A stretch of DNA of 64,000 bases from Persicaria tinctoria (lineage: Eukaryota; Streptophyta; Magnoliopsida; Caryophyllales; Polygonaceae). The stretch's first letter is position 1; every line of letters starts with the position of its first letter. The notes below the pieces were generated by a model. The model searched no databases, was not told the DNA's origin, and was given only the letters and a program-made list of their open reading frames with translations. Of the stretch, positions 46,809 through 57,840 are shown piece after piece. The position numbers and the translations under genes are program-made. Location: positions 55,081,688 through 55,145,687 of the forward strand of contig JBANSL010000013.1 in NCBI GenBank assembly GCA_037127255.1, given 5' to 3'.

Positions 46809-49204
46809 ATATCTCAAATCCACCTTGCTCAACACTCAGTTCCTTCACAATTCCTTTGAGCCATAGTCCCTCCTTGGTTGCCTCTGCTAAAGCCATGTAT
46901 TCTGTCTCGGTAGTACAAAGGGCTACCATGGACTGCAAAACAGATCTCCAACAAATAGGTCCCCTAGCAAGAATAAGGACATACCCAACGGTGGACCTCC
47001 GATTATCAAGATCACCCGCATAGTCTAAATCAACGTACCCTTTGACTAAAAGACCGCCCTTTTCACCACCAAACATGATCCTATGGTCATAAGTACCCCT
47101 CAAATACGAAAGAATCCACTTGCATGCATTCCAGTGTTCCCTCCCAGGATTAGACATGTACTTGCTGACTTGGCTAACAGCTTGGGCCAGATCAGGTCTT
47201 ATGCACACCATAGCATACATCAAATAACCAACTGCACTAGCATAAGAAACTTTGGACATATCTCTAATTTCTTCATCAGCCTTTGGACCCTGAGTGGAAG
47301 AGAGTTTGAAGTGGTTCACCAAAGGAGTGCTAACAGCTTTGCATTTTTCAATGTCAAATCTGTCAAGCACTTTCTCGACATAACTCTATTGAGATAGCCA
47401 CAATCTCCCAGAACTTCTATCTTTGCGAATTTTCATACCAAAGATCTTCTTTGCTGCGCCAAGATCCTTCATATCAAACTTCTTTCCCAACAAAGCTTTC
47501 AGCTCAACAATATCATCAATGTTCTTCCCATCAATAAGCATATATATCATCGACATATAGCAGCAAAAGCAAAGGGGAACCATCATCAAGATATTTCACA
47601 ATAAATGCAGCAATCATACTCACATTTGTGGTAGCCAATTCGAAGCATATAGGAGTCAAACTTCTTGTACCATTGCTTAGAAGCTCGCTTTAACCCATAC
47701 AATGACTTTCTCAAACTGCATACAAGCTTCTCCTTTCCAGGTTCAACAAAACCCTCTGGTTTCTCCATGTAAATTTCTTCCTTCAAATCACCATCAAGGA
47801 AAGTCGTTTTCACATCCATTTGCTCAAGATGTAAATTCCAACTAGCTACCAGTGCCAACACCAATCTGATAGAAGTGTGTCGGACCACAAGGGAAAATAT
47901 TTCATCATAATCAGTCCCCTTCTTTTGTGAGTAGCCCTTTGCTACTAAGCGTGCCTTGAACCTCACCCCTTCTCTATGTGAGTCACCTTGTTTCATCTTG
48001 AACACCCATTTGCACCCTATAGCCTTCTTCTCTGTCGGAAGACTAACTAACTTCCATGTCTGATTCTTATTGAGAGACTCCATCTCTTCTGCCATAGCAC
48101 CTACCCATCCTTCTTTCTCCTTACTTTGAATAGCCTCTTGAAAGTTAGATGGATCATCTTCGCTAATAAAAAGAGCATAATTAACCATCTCATCAAAACC
48201 AAATCTGTCTGAAGGTCGTGTCACGCACTTAGTTCTGCCAGAAACAAAACTATCCACTTATCATTGTTGTTGCTCACTTCATGCTGATATAGGATCATTG
48301 GTATCAATCTCTTTACCAAGATCCACCTTCGTCGTCTTATGATCAGTCTCTGTAACCACATACCTCTCAACTTCTTTGGCATGTTGAAGCATATACTGCT
48401 CAACAAATACAGCATCTCGATTGATCACTCGTTTCTTAGCAACACGGTCTCAAAACTTGAAACCTTTTACACCTTTCTCATAACCCAAGAAGATGCAATT
48501 CTTAGACTTTGCTTCCAATTTCGTTATCTCATCACTTGGAATCAGCACATATGCAGGAGTACCAAAGATCTTTAGATTTAACAAATCTAAATTTGAACCA
48601 GTCCATACCTCCTCAGAGACCTTCGCGTCTAGAAAAATATGTGGTGATCTATTGATCAGATAGACTGTCATGCTCAGTGCTTCTGCTTAAAAGCTCTTTG
48701 CAAGCCCTGCTTGCAACCTTATGCAATGAGCCTTCTCTGTAATTGTACGGTTCATCCTCTCTGAAACACCATTCTGTTGTGGTGTCTTTCGGACTGTAAA
48801 GTGACTTTAAATGCCATGCTCTTCACATAACTGCTAAAACTTTGTGTCGGTCTATTCTGTACCATTATCTGATCTCAGATACTTCACCTTCCTCCCTGTC
48901 TGGTTCTCTACCTCTGCCTTCCACAACTTGAACTTGTTGAAGACCTCATATTTGTGTTTCATGAAAAAGACCCAGACTTTTCTCGAATAGTCATCGATAA
49001 ATGTGACAAAGTACATGGATCCTCCTAATGAATCTACTTGAGTTGGCCCCCATACATAATAATGTACGTAGTCAAGCAGACCACTTGTATTGTGTTTGAC
49101 TGTCTTGAACGATATTTTGGATTGTTTTCCCATCACGCGGGATTTGCAAAAATCTATCCTATAACTCTTTACACCAGCCAGAACACCTCGCTTGTGAAGC
49201 TTAG
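46809..49204 (-). pseudogene. pol: COP3 pol (Tork-like copia), right part of split gene
   Basis: Minus-strand order with frame breaks. Integrase (49204-48852): KLHKRGVLAGVKS, VTFIDDYSRKVWVFF, YLRSDNGTE. Integrase end (48671-48450): YLINRSPHIFLDAKVSEEVW, KNCIFLGYEKGVKGFKF. Reverse transcriptase (48257-47586): GCKWVFKMKQGD, FKARLVAKGYSQ, LEQMDVKTTFLDGDL, SLYGLKRASKQWYKK. The region that should hold YVDD is frameshifted (near 47560), with MKDLGAAKKIFGMKI after it. RNase H (47370-46809): YMSNPGREHW, GYVDLDYAGDLDNRRSTVGY, ETEYMALAEATKEGLWLKGI, ending GGFEI at 46809. The frame resumes at 13757. The upstream end is cut by LTR-A at 49205. Confidence 0.93.
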
Positions 49205-50032
49205 TGATGTCTCCAAAGTAGCCATGCATTTATGCATATTTTAGTTCCATATTCTTTACATTTTGCATATTTTGGGTTGGGAATATGTTAAATTTATGTA
49301 GTATACGCTCATTTATCATAAATGGAGATCTACATAAGTTTCTGTTTAATATCGCAGAATATGGAACCACTTCGGGAGAAAAACAAGAAGCAAGAACCAG
49401 AGCACAAAGCTACTCGACATCGACTAAACCTAGTCGATCTCGACAAGACATGCCTAGACACCAGCCAGCATCGAGGAGCCTACGTCGAGAAACTGAAGAT
49501 GAAGAACCCGACTCCACACCCTACTCGAGATCGAGTACGGGTACTCGAGGTCGACAAGACGTGGAGCCATGTCCGAGCATGTCAACAAGAGACTTGCCCG
49601 ACCAGCCAAGCCAGACCTAGTCGATGAACATTCCTACTCGATGTCGACAAGACTGTCGTCGAGATCGAGTACACCTGTGAGCCACACCCGAGCTTGTCGA
49701 GCACCAGATAGCCGAGACGACGAAGCCGAGCCAGTCGACCAACAATCCTACTCGAGATCGACAAGACCTTTGTCGAGATCGAGGAGGACTTCCAGAGCCG
49801 CGTTACTCGGTTTGACGAATCCTACTCGATGTGGGATTACTTGGGCCCGAAGATTGCCGATTCTATCCAATCTATCAAGATACATCATGGAAGGAGAAGA
49901 TCTATCCATTAAAGACATTTAGATATATTTAGATTTAATTCTCTTATTGCTTTTATTTATCCTTAAGCATCTTAGATATAGTTTTAGATATAGATATAGA
50001 TATTCTATCCTTGAGTAGCAAGGATTAGAAAG

Positions 50033-50041
50033 CTATAAATA
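50033..50041 (+). promoter_or_regulatory. TATA box, LTR-A
   Basis: CTATAAATA. Confidence 0.65.
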
Positions 50042-50934
50042 AAGCCCATGGGGCTGATTTTTATTGATTGAATTCCAGGGGGAGAAGTAGTTCCACAGAG
50101 ACGGTTTAGGAGTTCAGAGGTTTTAGGGTTTTGGCGTTCAACGAGAGTTGGATCGCCGGGATTGTAAAGTCTTTTGAATTTAGTTTAATGCAAGTTTCTT
50201 TTCATCAATCAATGTCTGAGGTTGCGATGAAGCGCGAGTAGTCCACCCACTTCTAGGGTTGAGGCGAGCCCGACGATAGCCATGCACGTTTGAGGTAAAG
50301 ATCTGACTTTTATCATGTTTTGAGCATCTACTACTTGTTTATGTGTTTATTACCCATCTAATGGAGATCCATGTTAACAACTTGGATTGTAAACATAAAA
50401 TCGGTAGATACAATTAGGGTTTCTTGAAAGAGTTGTCTAATTGTTGGAAAAGGAGAAAGCTTGTCCTTGATGCAATTCACATGATTATCTGTTTATCTCT
50501 GCCTTATGCATACTTGATTATCGTTGTTGCAAACCTCATGTTGAAGGGTAAAATTTCATGAATTTTTTTATTATTATTCATAGTATAAATAAATTTATCA
50601 CATTCATTCCATACAAAAATGTGGTAAATTTTTCTCAAAAGAAATACAAGTTTACAAATCCAATGTTGGGCTTGGAAAAATCCATTGAAGCCCAGCCCAC
50701 ACAAATCCATCACATACAAAAATAAAAAAAATAAAAAAAAGCTAGAGAACTGCTGAATGTGGCAGTTGAATGAATGTGGCAGTTGAATGAAAGCTCTCAA
50801 GTCTCAACTGCTCCCTACTACCTCAGTACGTGGGAATCTATTTCCATTCCCAGAAAAATAACATAAAATGGGAAATGGAGTAGTGGGTAGTTTTCTAAAG
50901 GCAGGTAACTGCTATCCCTACACCCTATAAAATG

Positions 50935-50943
50935 GGGCTTTCC
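50935..50943 (+). promoter_or_regulatory. TATA box, Ogre-type solo LTR
   Basis: CTATAAAAT in 'caccctataaaatgggg'; about 110 bases before a purine-rich leader. Confidence 0.55.
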
Positions 50944-51286
50944 CTCCGGCTTGGCTTTTTCTTCCTTTTCTGGGCTATTCAACTGCAAAGAAGAAAGTAG
51001 TTTTCTGCCTCTAAAAATCCTTCCTCTTGCTTCCTCCTCCTTCCAGACGTGTATCTGCAGCCACCAAAAGAAAGAGAGAATGCAAAGAGAGAAAACACAG
51101 AGAGAGCGAGAGGGAGAGCAGGGAAAGAAAAATACAGAGAGCAAGAGAGAGTGCAGAAAGGAAGTGCAGAGAGAGAGACACCTCTACTGCAAGAGGTAGA
51201 AGATCCATCTCCTGACCTTTGTTGTTTCTTCTTTATCTGCAGGTACAAAAAACAAATAAACGAAACCGGAAATCAAATGGATCCTA

Positions 51287-51502
51287 GCGGCTTGAGAGTT
51301 TAGTCTCTCGTCGCGACCTTCGATCCTGGCTCAGCGGCTCAAGAGTTTAGTCTCTCGTCGCGGCCCCATCCTGGCTCAGCGGCTCGAGAGTTTAGTCTCT
51401 CGTCGCTACCCCGATCCCGGCGTGGATCGACCCACATCACCGAAATGCTGCATAAATTTCACCAGGAGCATTAGTGGCTCAAGAGTTTAGTCTCTCGTCG
51501 CT
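51287..51502 (+). repeat. 47-bp hairpin repeat
   Basis: The core GAGTTTAGTCTCTCGTCGC occurs at about 51296, 51343, 51390 and 51484 (steps 47, 47, 94). In the third copy CGAGAG/CTCTCG is a perfect 6-base stem around TTTAGT. Confidence 0.85.
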
Positions 51503-52832
51503 ACCCCGATCCCGGCGTGGATCGATTCATTGCGCCGAAAGGCTGCCGGATTTTGCCCGGAATTCACAAGCAAATAAATTGCCGAATTCCATCATCTATA
51601 AGTAAAACGAACACAAGGGCGAAGTGCTGCCAAATTTTGCCTGGAATTCATAAGCGACTAAATGCAGAATTCCACATGCTATTACAAATGAAAATGAACA
51701 TGGGACAAGTTGTGTTTTGTCAAATAACAACACAAATCTAGCTACTGGAAGGCACTAAAATGATAAACAAAAAAAAGTTTCTTTCTGCAGTCCCAAGTGA
51801 ACACCAAACAAATGAAACTGGGAGTTCATACAAAATCAGAATCCATAACACATTCAAGTCAGGACTCTGCCAAATACAAATCAAAACTAGCCCTAATTTT
51901 CTCAAGACCCGAAATAAGTAGGTTCAACAAATCAATACCACTGAGAAATCAAGGGTACCGAAATTTGAAAGCAGAAAGGAAGGGAAGCAAACATACCTAA
52001 GCTAAGAGGCCGAGGTAAGGGTCGCCTCCACCCTGCAGTATTGCGCTGTTCCTCCTCCCAGATGCTCAAATTCGGACGAATGGTGGCTGTTATAGACGTC
52101 CCGAGCCCGGAATTCTGCCGTCCCAAACCGCAAGCCCCAAGATGCTCAAATCGCAATTCTGGAAGTTGCAAATTGCAAGAAGAAATCAGCCCAGCCTTGA
52201 ACGCCCAACTAGAATGAGTGAAGGGGAAGAAATTCGAAATTTGGGGCTAAATTATCAGAGGAAATAATGTCGAACATACCCAAAGGGAGACCCTCTGAGT
52301 TGGAATTTCCATGGCTCATTTCGAATCCCTGGCAATTAGGGCTCGGAGGGAGACCCTCCGAGCGTTCTCTGTGATGCGTGACGAGTTGAAGTGTTGAAAT
52401 GGCAATTAGGGCTCGGTCTAACCCTAACAAAAGAAGATGGGTTGGAGCAGGGAATTTAAGTGGGCTAAATTAACAAAGAAGGGAAATGGGCTTATATTCC
52501 TTAAAACAAAAAAATGGGCTGAATTTATAAAAGACTCGGCCTTATAAAAAGAAAATGGGGAGCAATGTGAATATGTGAATCCATATGCTTGCTTCCGCAT
52601 ATGTTCGTAGCATGTGGAAAAAAAATTGCTTAATTGCAAAACCTACCCACTAAAATATATGAATTATAATTGGCACAAATTAAGAATTCGAGTTTGATCA
52701 AATTATAAAATTAAGCTCGTCTAATATTCTTTGCCGATTAATTCTAGTGGGTCAATCTCAAACCGGCTTCAATAAAAACGGAGTCAAAACATCAAATCAA
52801 GTTTCACCAAATATAAACTTGGTTTTAAGGCA

Positions 52833-54000
52833 GAACTACGTAAAGACTTGACACCGTAAAATCGGTTACGTAGGTGGCCCGATATTAAATCTCAAAAATA
52901 TATCGGGCACAGTCGTCGGCCTCTAAGTTCACTTCTAAATGAATATGAGGTCAAACCCAATTAAATTAAAATGGTTCTCAAACGAACTACGAGTGATTTG
53001 ATTCTCTTCCAAGAGATACGTAGGAAACCCGATACAGAGCTATAGCTCATCGGGTTCAATCACACGGTCCTCAAACGACCAAAAGGGCAAAACCACAAAA
53101 TCAAATTGGTTCCTTCTTTTTACAGAACTACGCAAGATTTGATCTCGTCGAAACGGGAACCTAGGTAGCTCGAAATAAAGCAAAAGCTAGTCGGGTTCAA
53201 TCGTCAAACCAAAAAAATCAAAATGGTTCTTTTGAGAACTACGCAAGATTTGATCCCGTCCAAACGGGTACGTAGGTAGCTCGACATAAAGCAAAAAAAG
53301 CTCGTTGGGTTCAGTCGTCAAATAAAAATTAAATCGGTTCGTTTAGAACTACGTAAAGACTTGACGCCTTCTATCGGCTACGTAGGTTACCCGATATTAA
53401 ATTCTAAAAATAAATCGGGTACAGTCGTCAACCTCTAAATTCTCTTTAAATGAATACGAGGTCAAAATCAAACTTGGTTTCTAAAAGAACTACGTAAAGA
53501 CTTGATACTCGTTTACGAGTTACGTAGGAAATTCGATATTAAAAATTAATATATATCGGATTCAGTCGCCCGACTCAAATTAAATCAAATTTGTCCTTCG
53601 GTAGAACTACGTAAAGACTTGACGCCGAAAAAATGGCTACGTAGGTAACCCGATATTAAATCTCAAAATATGTCGGGTACAGTCGCTAACCTCTAAATTC
53701 ACTTTAAATGAGAACGGGGTTAAAATTAAATTTAAACTAAATACACATGATTTTCCGTGTAAGTGATAACCGTTGAGTTGGGAAACCCTTCCGAGAAGGT
53801 GTGCTCAATTTATTCAGGTGATACATGAGAAAATCTCATGCATATGATAGTGTGATTTATGTTAGGGCTACCCTTCCGAGAAGGTGGGTCCTAATACGAT
53901 CCAATGATGCATGAAAATCTTAAAGATGCTAAAATACACAAACTTAAACACTCAGAACTACGTGAGGCTTGATTCTCTTCCAAGAGATACGTAGGCAACC
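52833..54000 (+). repeat. Tandem array of GAACTACG...TACGTAGG units
   Basis: Unit starts at 52833, 52984, 53125, 53236, 53346, 53487, 53604 and 53955. Steps are 110-151 bases, the last 351. In each unit the bases between GAACTACG and (T)ACGTAGG form a small hairpin whose arms change together. Most units are followed by CCCGATATTAAA or a variant and TCGGGT. Confidence 0.9.
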
Positions 54001-54663
54001 TGCTAAATACGGGTGCAACCCAAATCACCAAAACCAACAAAATCTTGGTATTGATACGACTTCGAATCAAGAGGATAACAAAAAGGGGTCGAACTCAAAT
54101 ATTAAAAATCAAATAAAATGTGTTGTACGATCATTGCGTATTTTTGTTCAACACCCCAATCTTGGAAGCCTTTTACATTAAGTTTATTTCGAAGTCCCAA
54201 AGCATTTGCCTTTACTTTATTTCTTTGTTTCGTTTTATTCTCTGTCTCCTCGATATCGAATAGCACTCTTCGATATCGAGTACTGATTCTCGATCTAGCA
54301 TCGATGTAGCTTCTGTGTGCAGGTACTCGACAAGACAAGCCGAAGTCGACAAAGACCCTACTCGATATCGAGTAGTCCTGGTCGATATCGACGAGACCCT
54401 GTGCTTGCTGCTGCGCTGTGTTCGACTGTCCGATCTTCTGTCGACTACCCTAGTCGAGATCGAGGACCCTGTTGTCGACTTCTGACCGTGAGATTTCTCC
54501 GCTGCCTAGGATCCGCTGACACGCTTCCTCGTGGATCGATCCTGACTTCCCACTGCTGCATCAGGAGGAGGTCTTGTAATTATTTGCAAGGGACGGAATC
54601 TGGTTTGCTTTACTTTAGTCATATTTTATATTTGCATACTCGAATTTCCTCCTATCAACAAAT

Positions 54664-54681
54664 TGGCGCCGTTGCCGGGGA
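54664..54681 (+). other. Primer-binding site, internal A
   Basis: TGGCGCCGTTGCCGGGGA, three bases after LTR-A. Confidence 0.88.
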
Positions 54682-54743
54682 AGCTATCATTCGCGCCTTA
54701 GGTAGTTAAATCTCACATCTACTTTGAGTTACTATACAGGTGT

Positions 54744-55358
54744 ATGCGCCGTTCTCGTTTACCACCTGAGTTTGACAGCTTAGACGAACCGGAGCATTAC
54801 CTACACATCCACTCTAAACTCAAAAGGATCATGGCGGCCGCTGAAACACAAGAACAGCTGATTGCAAGGCTTACAAGGGAGCTAGCCGCAAAAGACACCA
54901 CTATCGCCAATGAAAGGGCGGCGGGGGAACAAGAAGTTGAGCGCGCAAGGCAAGCAGAAGCTGAGCTTGCCCAATATCCAACTACTGCTGAGGATTATAT
55001 GCATCCAACTCTCGTCGTGCCTGAATCGGCTATTCTAATCCCTGATAACTCCTTTGAAATTTGCACTCAATTTCTGATAGAGCTTAAAAATAATGCTTTT
55101 TATGGCAAATTTAATGAGTGTCCTCTTGAACATATTACCAATTTTCATGACATGTGCCGTACTCTTGCTGAAGGTACAACTCTGGAATATGTCAAGATGA
55201 AAGCTTTTCGTTGGTCTCTCGCTGGACCTGCACTGAAGTGGCTTGAAGGGCTGAAGCCGAGAACTCTGACCACATGGGCCCAAGTAGAGCAAGATTTTTC
55301 TGAACAAATACTTCCCACCCGCCAAAACAGCACTTCTCCGCCAGAAAGTATGGGGTGA
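54744..55358 (+). pseudogene. gag: Gag N-terminal part, internal A, fused to PPT stub
   Basis: MRRSRLPPEFDSLDEPEHYL starts 60 bases after the PBS. The helix IMAAAETQEQLIARLTREL, then TTAEDYMHPTLVVPESAILI, NECPLEHITNFHDMC and LKWLEGLKPRTLTTWAQVEQ follow. Capsid is present to the shared frame break at about 55294. At 55349 gag is joined directly to AGTATGGGGTGATT, the polypurine end of the element, so 4 kb are missing relative to internal B. The last few codons are thus from the PPT. Confidence 0.92.
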
Positions 55359-55569
55359 TTTGATGTCTCCAAAGTAGTCATGCCTTTATGCATATTTTAG
55401 TTCCATATTCTTTATATTTTGCATATTTTGGGTTGGGAATATGTTAAATTTATGTAGTATACGCTCATTTATCAGAAATGGAGATCTACATAAGTTTCTG
55501 TTTAATATCGCAGAATATGGAACCATTTCTGGAGAAAACCAAGAAGCAAGAACCGGAGCACAAAGCTAC

Positions 55570-55938
55570 TCGACATCGACTAAACCTAGTCGATCTCGAC
55601 AAGACATGCCTAGACACCAGCCAGCATCGAGGAGCCTACGTCGAGAAACTGAAGACGAAGAACCCGACTCCACACCCTACTCGAGATCGAGTACGGGTAC
55701 TCGAGCTCGACAAGACGTGGAGCCATGTCCGAGCATGTCGACAAGAGACTTGCCCGACCAGCCAAGCCAGACCTAGTCGACGAACATTCCTACTCGATGT
55801 CGACAAGACTGTCGTCGAGATCGAGTACACCTGTGAGCCACACCCGAGCTTGTCGAGCACCAGATAGCCGAGACGACGAAGTCGAGCCAGTCGACCAACA
55901 ATCCTACTCGAGATCGACAAGACCTTTGTCGAGATCGA
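55570..55938. repeat. TCGA-NN-TCGA array, LTR-B start
   Basis: Eight sites in four pairs, 20-21 bases apart; middle bases CA, TC, GA, GC, TG and GA. The same array is at 49409-49782 and 61939-62307. Confidence 0.95.
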
Positions 55939-56188
55939 GGAGGACTTCCAGAGCCGCGTTACTCGGTTTGAGGAATCCGACTCGATGTGGGATTACTTGG
56001 GCCCGAAGATTGCCGATTCTATCCAATCTATCAAGATACATCATGGAAGGAGAAGATCTATCCATTAAAGACATTTAGATATATTTAGATTTAATTCCCT
56101 TATTGTTTTTATTTATCCTTAAGCATCTTAGATATAGTTTTAGATATAGATATAGATATTCTATCCTTGAGTAGCAAGGATTAGAAAG

Positions 56189-56197
56189 CTATAAATA
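56189..56197 (+). promoter_or_regulatory. TATA box, LTR-B
   Basis: CTATAAATA before 'aagcccatggggctga'. Confidence 0.65.
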
Positions 56198-57199
56198 AAG
56201 CCCATGGGGCTGATTTTTATTGATTGAATTCCAGGGGGAGAAGTAGTTCCACAGAGACGGTTTAGGAGTTCAGAGGTTTTAGGGTTTTGGCGTTCAACGA
56301 GAGTTGGATCGCCGGGATTGTAAAGTCTTTTGAATTTAGTTTAATGCAAGTTTCTTTTCATCAATCAATGTCTGAGGTTGCGATGAAGCGCGAGTAGTCC
56401 ACCCACTTCTAGGGTTGGGGCGAGCCCGACGATAGCCATGCACGTTTGAGGTAAAGATATGACTTTTATCATGTTTTGAGCATCTACTACTTGTTTATGT
56501 GTTTATTACCCATCTAATGGAGATCCATGTTAACAACTTGGATTGTAAACATAAAATCGGTAGATACAATTAGGGTTTCTTGAAAGAGTTGTCTAATTGT
56601 TGGAAAAGGCGAAAGCTTGTCCTTGATGCAATTCACATGATTATCTGTTTATCTCTGCCTTATGCATACTTGGTTATCGTTGTTGCAAACCCCAATCTTG
56701 GAAGCTTTTTACAGTAAGTTTATTTCGAAGTCCCAAAGCATTTGCCTTTACTTTATTTCTTTGTTTCGTTTTATTCTCTGTCTCCTCGATATCGAATAGA
56801 ACTCGTCGATATCGAGTACTGATTCTCGATCTAGCATCGATGTAGCTTCTGTGTGCAGGTACTCGACAAGACAAGCCGAAGTCGACAAAGACCCTACTTG
56901 ATATCGAGTAGTCCTGGTCGATATCGACGAGACCCTGTGCTTGCTGCTGCGCTGTGTTCGACTGTCCGATCTTCTGTCGACTACCCTAGTCGAGATCGAG
57001 GACCCTGTTGTCGACTTCTGACCGTGAGATTTCTCCGCTGCCTGGGATCCGCTGACACGCTTCCTCGTGGATCGATCCTGACTTCCCACTGCTGCATCAG
57101 GAGGAGGTCTTGTAATTATTTGCAAGGTACGGAATCTGGTTTGCTTTACTTTAGTCATATTTTATATTTGCATACTCGAATTTCCTTCTATCAACAAAT

Positions 57200-57217
57200 T
57201 GGCGCCGTTGTCGGGGA
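57200..57217 (+). other. Primer-binding site, internal B
   Basis: TGGCGCCGTTGTCGGGGA; one base differs from internal A and from E1/E3. Internal C has the same change. Confidence 0.85.
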
Positions 57218-57279
57218 AGCTATCATTCGCGCCTTAGGTAGTTAAATCTCACATCTACTTTGAGTTACTATACAGGTGT

Positions 57280-57840
57280 ATGCGCCATTCTGGTTTACCA
57301 CCTGAGTTTGACAGCTTAGACGAACCGGAGCGTTACCTACACATCCACTCTAAACTCAAAAGGATCATGGCGGCCGCTGAAACACAAGAACAGCTGATTG
57401 CAAGGCTTACAAGGGAGCTAGCCGCAAAAGATACCACTATCGCCAATGAAAGGGCGGCGAGGGAACAAGAAGCTGAGCGCGCAAGGCAAGCAGAAGCTGA
57501 GCTTGCCCAATATCCAACTACTGCTGAGGATTATATGCATCCAACTCTCGTCGTGCCTGAATCGGCTATTCTAATCCCTGATAACTCCTTTGAAATTCGC
57601 ACTCAATTTCTGATAGAGCTTAAAAATAATGCTTTTTATGGCAAATTTAATGAGTGTCCTCTTGAACATATTACCAATTTTCATGACATGTGCTGTACTC
57701 TTGCTGAAGGTACAACTCTGGAATATGTCAAGATGAAAGCTTTTCGCTGGTCTCTTGCTGGACCTGCACTGAAGTGGCTTGAAGGGCTGAAGCCGAGAAC
57801 TCTCACCACATGGGCCCAAGTAGAGCAAGAGTTTTCTGAA
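57280..57840 (+). pseudogene. gag: Gag N-terminal half, internal B
   Basis: MRHSGLPPEFDSLDEPERYL starts directly after CAGGTGT. The helix AETQEQLIARLTRELAAKDT, TTAEDYMHPTLVVPESAILI, NECPLEHITNFHDMC, KMKAFRWSLAGPALKWLEGL and TWAQVEQEF follow. Around TTTTCT (57832) the correct reading moves to another frame that begins LNKYFPPAKTALLRQKITAF. E1 has this part in a single frame. Internal A has the same break, so it was present before the copies separated. Confidence 0.93.

Larger units (their letters stand above)
50539..54153 (+). mobile_element. Ogre/Tat-type solo LTR (3615 bp) in LTR-A
   Basis: Termini TGTTGAAGGG and TTTGTTCAACA form an 8-base inverted pair. The flanks are CCTCA (50534-50538) and CCCCA (54154-54158), and LTR-B has a single CCCCA at this point (56689-56693), so this is a TSD with one mutation. 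It contains a TATA (50935-50943) followed by a purine-rich stretch, four 47-bp hairpin repeats (51287-51502) and a tandem array with 'gaactacg' and 'tacgtagg' (52833-54000), words I associate with Tat/Ogre LTRs. The lineage is inferred, as no coding part is present. Confidence 0.85.
49205..54660 (+). repeat. LTR-A, interrupted by a solo LTR
   Basis: 49205-50538 plus 54154-54660 rebuild an LTR of 1836 bp, the same length as B and C. It is slightly more different from B and C than they are from each other. TATA at 50033-50041. Confidence 0.94.
55361..57196 (+). repeat. LTR-B (1836 bp)
   Basis: TGATGTCTCC to CTATCAACA. Nearly identical to LTR-C (only a few differences seen). TATA 56189-56197, hairpin 56414-56430. 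Motifs at 55570/55590, 55681/55701, 55794/55815 and 55908/55929 in the first part and 56786/56806 and 56898/56918 near the end. Confidence 0.96.

Noticed and set aside
49285..49922. Overlapping frames of 101-117 codons at LTR-A start (also at 55441 and 61810)
   Set aside because: They are several frames of the same motif array, which has no stops by composition. No start context or domain supports a protein.
51027..51303. Arg/Glu-rich frames in the Ogre-type LTR
   Set aside because: Direct translation of a GA-rich leader on both strands; simple sequence, not protein coding.
54317..54709. 130-codon frame conserved in LTR-A, B and C
   Set aside because: It runs through the end of the LTR into the PBS. 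Its residues (Arg/Ser/Asp-rich) come from motif DNA, and its conservation follows from the near-identity of the LTRs.
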